NCBI GenBank assembly: GCA_002369295.1
Contig: DFDR01000058.1
Span: forward strand, 1 to 10,540
Origin: Desulfovibrionaceae bacterium UBA3823
Lineage (GTDB): Bacteria > Desulfobacterota > Desulfovibrionia > Desulfovibrionales > Desulfovibrionaceae
Reading direction: 5' to 3'
DNA length: 10,540 bases
Shown here: positions 7,572 through 10,540 of the stretch, piece by piece
How the letters are laid out: every line of letters starts with the position of its first letter
Position numbering within the stretch: position 1 is the first letter of the stretch
The notes under the pieces: generated by a model
Told to the model about the DNA's origin: nothing
Seen by the model: the letters and a program-made list of their open reading frames with translations, nothing else
Database searches by the model: none
Translations under genes and position numbers: made by a program

Positions 7572-7585
7572 ATATGTGCTTCCCT

Positions 7586-7605
7586 GCGGCCCCGCTCGGG
7601 GCCGC
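7586..7605 (-). other. Hairpin between the SurA-like gene and rodZ
   Basis: A perfect 8-base GC stem (GCGGCCCC at 7586-7593, GGGGCCGC at 7598-7605) has a four-base loop. On the minus strand it ends just before the AGGGA ribosome binding site of rodZ. No T-tract follows, so it is more likely an mRNA processing, stability or translation-modulating structure than a terminator. Confidence 0.5.
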
Positions 7606-7647
7606 CTCGTGGTTGTGGCGTGCCGGGGAGGGGGATCCGTCCTCCAG

Positions 7648-8604
7648 CTAGATGCGGATGTCGATGACCGCCTTGCGCTTGAGCTCTTCGGCGTAGCTGC
7701 CCAGACGGCTCTGCGCCTTGGGATCGCGCAGAATGGCGTCGATCACGGGCGTTGCCTCCTGCAGGGTCATGATGCGGTTGGTCTGGTCGCCGTTGGGGCG
7801 GAAGAGCCGCACCTGGCCGTAGATCTGCCCCGCCTGGGGATGCCTGGCGACGGGGAAGAGATCGCTCACCTCGCCGGGCTTCATCTTCTCAAGCCTGGCG
7901 CGCATGTCGTCGTTGAGCTTGTCCCAGATGACGGGGCCGGTGTCGCCGCCCTTCTCGTGCTTGGGGTAGACCGAATACTTGACCGAGGCCTCGAGCCAGG
8001 GCATCTCGCCCGAGCGCACCTTTCTGGCGATCTCGCGGTAGGGCGCCTTGGGGTTGTAGGCGATGACGGCCATGTGCAGGCCCCTGCGGTCGTACATGGT
8101 GTCCTTGTGGGCCTCGTAGTAGGCCTTGATCTCCTCGGGCGTGACCACCACGCGGCGGCCGACCTGCGAGCCCATGATCTTCTGGCGCAGCATGCGCTTG
8201 CGCATGCCGTTCCTGAAGTCGGAGAGCCGGATGTTCTGCTGGACCAGAGCCTGCTCGAACTGCTGCTTGGTCATGCGCCGGGCCTGGTACATCTTCGTGA
8301 TCTCCTTGTCCACGTCGGCATCGGAGACGTTCATGTTCAGACGCTTGGCCTCGCCCTCGAAGAGAATGTCCATGATCATTTGATCCAGGGCGCTGCGCAG
8401 GATCTGATCGCACTGCTTGCGCTGGGCCGGATTGTTGGGATTGAGGTGCATGCGGAGCATTTCGGGGAAGGCGTACGACTGCAGGTCGTACATGGTGATG
8501 AGATGGCCGTTGACAACGGCGGCCACCTTGTTGACCGAGGTGGCCTGGGCCTGCGCGCAGCACAGCAGGCAGGCGAGAAACACTGTGGCGATAATCTTTT
8601 TCAA
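7648..8604 (-). CDS. SurA-like periplasmic peptidyl-prolyl isomerase/chaperone
   Basis: SurA-family proteins are exported chaperones that help outer-membrane proteins fold; some have parvulin-type prolyl isomerase activity. The product has 318 residues from the chosen start. The signal peptide MKKIIATVFLACLLCCAQAQ-A is predicted to be cut near residue 21 (AQA before T). A SurA N-terminal helical domain follows from VNKVAAVVNGHLIT (24-37) to about 165. A parvulin-like domain spans about 175-268 (GLHMAVIAYNP, then KGGDTGPV and KPGEVSDLFPV), and a helical C-terminus ends the protein. The domain lacks the usual GWHII-type motif near its end (AGQIYGQVRLF instead), so activity is uncertain. TTG at 8604 is chosen because a perfect AGGAGG (8614-8619) lies nine bases upstream and the result is a standard signal peptide. 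ATG at 8622 (six more residues) has no ribosome binding site. With one parvulin domain it is shorter than E. coli SurA, so no symbol is given. The stop is TAG. Confidence 0.88.
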   Translation of the reverse strand: MKKIIATVFLACLLCCAQAQATSVNKVAAVVNGHLITMYDLQSYAFPEMLRMHLNPNNPAQRKQCDQILRSALDQMIMDILFEGEAKRLNMNVSDADVDKEITKMYQARRMTKQQFEQALVQQNIRLSDFRNGMRKRMLRQKIMGSQVGRRVVVTPEEIKAYYEAHKDTMYDRRGLHMAVIAYNPKAPYREIARKVRSGEMPWLEASVKYSVYPKHEKGGDTGPVIWDKLNDDMRARLEKMKPGEVSDLFPVARHPQAGQIYGQVRLFRPNGDQTNRIMTLQEATPVIDAILRDPKAQSRLGSYAEELKRKAVIDIRI

Positions 8605-8756
8605 GGCAGCACTCCTCCTCATCGCAAAAATTCGTCAAACTGTTACCTGCAAACACGCCAGAGATCAATGACCGCGCGCCCCGGACAGCCCCGCGGCGCG
8701 CCAGCCTCCCGGCATGGCCAAAGAGCCGGGCCAGGCGGGCGCAAAGAGGAAAAATC
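8605..8756 (-). other. Gap between mfd and the SurA-like gene
   Basis: This gap is about 150 bases. It holds two hairpins on the minus strand: CCCGGC/GCCGGG (8708-8713 with 8725-8730) and GCGCGCC/GGCGCGC (8674-8680 with 8695-8701). Neither is followed by a T-tract. A poor promoter-like pair (TTGATC, 17 bases, TAACAG) lies between them and the gene. The end nearest the gene carries the AGGAGG ribosome binding site. The SurA-like gene may therefore be read partly from mfd and partly by itself. Confidence 0.4.
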
Positions 8757-10540
8757 CTAGGGCTTCCAGGCGTAGGCCGTTCCCCTCCTGCCCCGGCGCC
8801 CTCCCTTCGGGGCGCCCTGGCCTTCGCCTTCCTTCGGGTCCGCCTCGACGACGCCGCCCTTGACGCCCTCGCCGGGAACGAGCCTCGGCCGGCCGCGGCG
8901 GCGGGATCCGCCTGCGGCCTTGGCCGGCCTGCCGGCAGCCTCCGGCACAGGTCCGGCAGCCGGAGAAGCTTCGGCGGAAGGCGCCTCTGGCTTCGGGGCC
9001 GGTGCAGCCTCATCCGGACGCACGCCCTCAAGCAGGCCGCGCAGCAGGGAGAGCGCTTCCGGGAAGGGCCTGTCCTGCGCCAGCGGCATGGAAAGCGCCG
9101 CCGGCGGCACGAGCCGCGCGCCATGGGTCTGGCTGGCAAGCGCAAGAATCTTCACCGGATCCGCGCCGGTCTGGCCCTCGGCCCAGACAAGGCGCACGGC
9201 CTTGGGTCCGAGATCGGCCTTTTCGACCTGGAGATCCGAGAGGAAGCGCTTGAAGTCGAGCACGGCGAGAAAGCTGCGGAACTCCTCGGGGAAGGGACCG
9301 AAGCGGTCCCTGACGGCGAGGGCCGCCTCCTCGCGGGAGGCGCCGTCCTGGGCGCCGGTGAGCTGCTTGTAGGCGCGCAGGCGCTCGTGGCCGTCCTCGA
9401 TGTAGGTTTCGGGGATGCGGGCCGGCACGGCGATGTTGACCTCGGTCTCCACCTGCCTGGCCTGCGGCGTCCCCTTGAGGCGCTCCACGGCCTGCTCGAG
9501 CATTTCGAGATAGAGGTCGAGGCCGACGCGGGTAATGTGGCCGGACTGGGCCTCGCCGAGGATGTTGCCGGCGCCGCGCAGGCGCAGGTCCTCCATGGCG
9601 ACCTTGAAGCCGGCGCCCAGATAGTCGAGGTCCATGATGATGCGCAGGCGCTCTGCGGAAAGCTCCGTCATGTGGTTCCTGTCGGGCACGACAAAGAAGG
9701 CGTAGGCCTGCCTGTCGCTGCGCCCGACCCGGCCGCGCAGCTGGTAGAGCTGGCCGAGGCCGAAATTCTGGGCCTGGTCGACGACGAGGGTGTTGGCTCT
9801 TGGAAAGTCGAGGCCGGATTCGACGAGGGAGGTGCACACGAGCACGTCCAGCTCGCCGTGCCAGAACTTGTGCATGTTGCTCTCGACCTCGTCCTCGTTC
9901 ATGCGGCCGTGGGCCATGCCGACGCGGGCCTGGGGGACGAGCCTGTGCACGTACTCGGCCACGCGGGCGAGGCCCTGCACGCGGTTGTAGACCCAGAAGA
10001 CCTGGCCTTCGCGGGCAAGCTCGCGCTCCAGCACCTTCCGCAGCACGGCATCGTCGCGCTCGATGACGGCCGAGGCCACGGGCTTCCTGTCGGCAGGCGC
10101 CGTCTCGATGATGGACAGGTCGCGAATGCCGGACATGGAAAGCTGCAGGGTGCGGGGAATGGGCGTGGCCGTGAGGGTGAGCACGTCCACGTTCTTCTTG
10201 AGCGCCTTGAGGTTTTCCTTGTGGCGCACGCCGAAGCGCTGCTCCTCGTCCAGGATGAGCAGGCCGAGATTGGGGAGGGAAACGTCGCCCGAGAGGATGC
10301 GGTGGGTGCCGATGAGGATGTCCACGAGGCCCTTGGAGGCCTGGCGCAGCACCTCGCGCTGCCTGTCGGCGGGCACGAAGCGCGAAAGCAGCGCCACGTT
10401 GAGGGGGAAGCCGTTCATTCTGGCGCGGAAGGTCTGGTAGTGCTGCTCGGCGAGCACGGTGGTCGGGCAGAGCAGCGCCACCTGGCGCCCTTCGGAGGCA
10501 GCCCTGAAGGCAGCCCGCATGGCCACTTCGGTCTTGCCGA
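8757..10540 (-). CDS. mfd: Transcription-repair coupling factor Mfd, C-terminal half (partial)
   Basis: Mfd is a DNA translocase that removes stalled RNA polymerase and recruits UvrA to the lesion. The gene runs off the right edge, so only about 593 residues of a protein of roughly 1,150 are present, starting in the Walker A motif (GKTEVAM). Numbering from the valine codon at 10526, motif Ia is LLCPTTVLAEQHY (18-30), the DEEQ-box LDEEQRFG (92-99), motif III LTATPIPRTLQLSMSGIRD (118-136), motif V TSLVESGLD (232-240) and motif VI QLRGRVGRSD (262-271). The translocation (TRG) motif follows (AGFKVAMEDLRLRGAGNILG, 305-324), then the C-terminal TRCF domain to about 500. Residues 506-589 form an unusual Ala/Pro/Gly/Arg-rich tail with RGRPR at 544-548. 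The stop is TAG. It appears to be the upstream gene of the operon within this window. Confidence 0.97.
   Translation of the reverse strand, partial: GKTEVAMRAAFRAASEGRQVALLCPTTVLAEQHYQTFRARMNGFPLNVALLSRFVPADRQREVLRQASKGLVDILIGTHRILSGDVSLPNLGLLILDEEQRFGVRHKENLKALKKNVDVLTLTATPIPRTLQLSMSGIRDLSIIETAPADRKPVASAVIERDDAVLRKVLERELAREGQVFWVYNRVQGLARVAEYVHRLVPQARVGMAHGRMNEDEVESNMHKFWHGELDVLVCTSLVESGLDFPRANTLVVDQAQNFGLGQLYQLRGRVGRSDRQAYAFFVVPDRNHMTELSAERLRIIMDLDYLGAGFKVAMEDLRLRGAGNILGEAQSGHITRVGLDLYLEMLEQAVERLKGTPQARQVETEVNIAVPARIPETYIEDGHERLRAYKQLTGAQDGASREEAALAVRDRFGPFPEEFRSFLAVLDFKRFLSDLQVEKADLGPKAVRLVWAEGQTGADPVKILALASQTHGARLVPPAALSMPLAQDRPFPEALSLLRGLLEGVRPDEAAPAPKPEAPSAEASPAAGPVPEAAGRPAKAAGGSRRRGRPRLVPGEGVKGGVVEADPKEGEGQGAPKGGRRGRRGTAYAWKP

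Noticed and set aside
6519..7667. 382-codon plus-strand frame opposite rodZ
   Set aside because: It is a Gly/Arg/His-rich translation that mirrors the repeats of the RodZ linker and spans the rodZ start and the intergenic hairpin. There is no domain or ribosome binding site support.
1..10540. Search for phage, insertion sequences, CRISPR, toxin-antitoxin or defence genes
   Set aside because: All recognisable coding sequence is accounted for by conserved housekeeping genes. The tRNA-Arg genes could serve as integration targets, but no integrase or attachment-site duplicate is seen within the window.

Overview
The window is a compact, GC-rich (about two thirds G+C by eye) bacterial housekeeping segment. 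Every supported gene lies on the minus strand, so transcription runs from right to left. I see no phage, insertion sequence, CRISPR array or defence locus. Protein similarity and the recalled gene order (mfd, SurA-like, rodZ, recO, glyQ, glyS, rpsT, with radA nearby) point to a Desulfovibrio-like member of the Desulfovibrionaceae. The tetrameric glycyl-tRNA synthetase (glyQ/glyS) and a secreted SurA-type chaperone fit a Gram-negative bacterium. The genus is an inference from memory.

From right to left, the C-terminal half of mfd (transcription-repair coupling factor) enters at the right edge. A SurA-like periplasmic peptidyl-prolyl isomerase follows, whose start is best placed at a TTG codon. 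Next is a RodZ-type membrane-anchored helix-turn-helix protein with a long repetitive linker. Then come recO (recombination mediator), glyQ (overlapping recO by 19 bases) and glyS (14 bases after glyQ). This block looks like one operon of about 8 kb. The wider gaps in it each hold at least one strong hairpin without a T-tract, and a pair of hairpins follows glyS.

A separate consensus-like sigma-70 promoter (TTGACA, 17 bases, TAAGAA) drives rpsT (ribosomal protein S20), which starts with GTG and has a hairpin in its leader. A second such promoter lies between rpsT and two identical tRNA-Arg(ACG) genes, which end at a clear Rho-independent terminator. About 390 bases without a recognisable gene follow, then radA, which ends close to the left edge.

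The genes serve translation (glyQ, glyS, rpsT, tRNA-Arg), DNA repair and recombination (mfd, recO, radA) and cell envelope or shape (SurA-like, rodZ). I found no undescribed system. The points most worth a second look are small: a symmetrical nested inverted repeat ahead of recO, an AT-hook-like basic tail on Mfd, the hexapeptide-repeat linker of RodZ, the internal TTG start of the SurA-like gene, and the rpsT leader.
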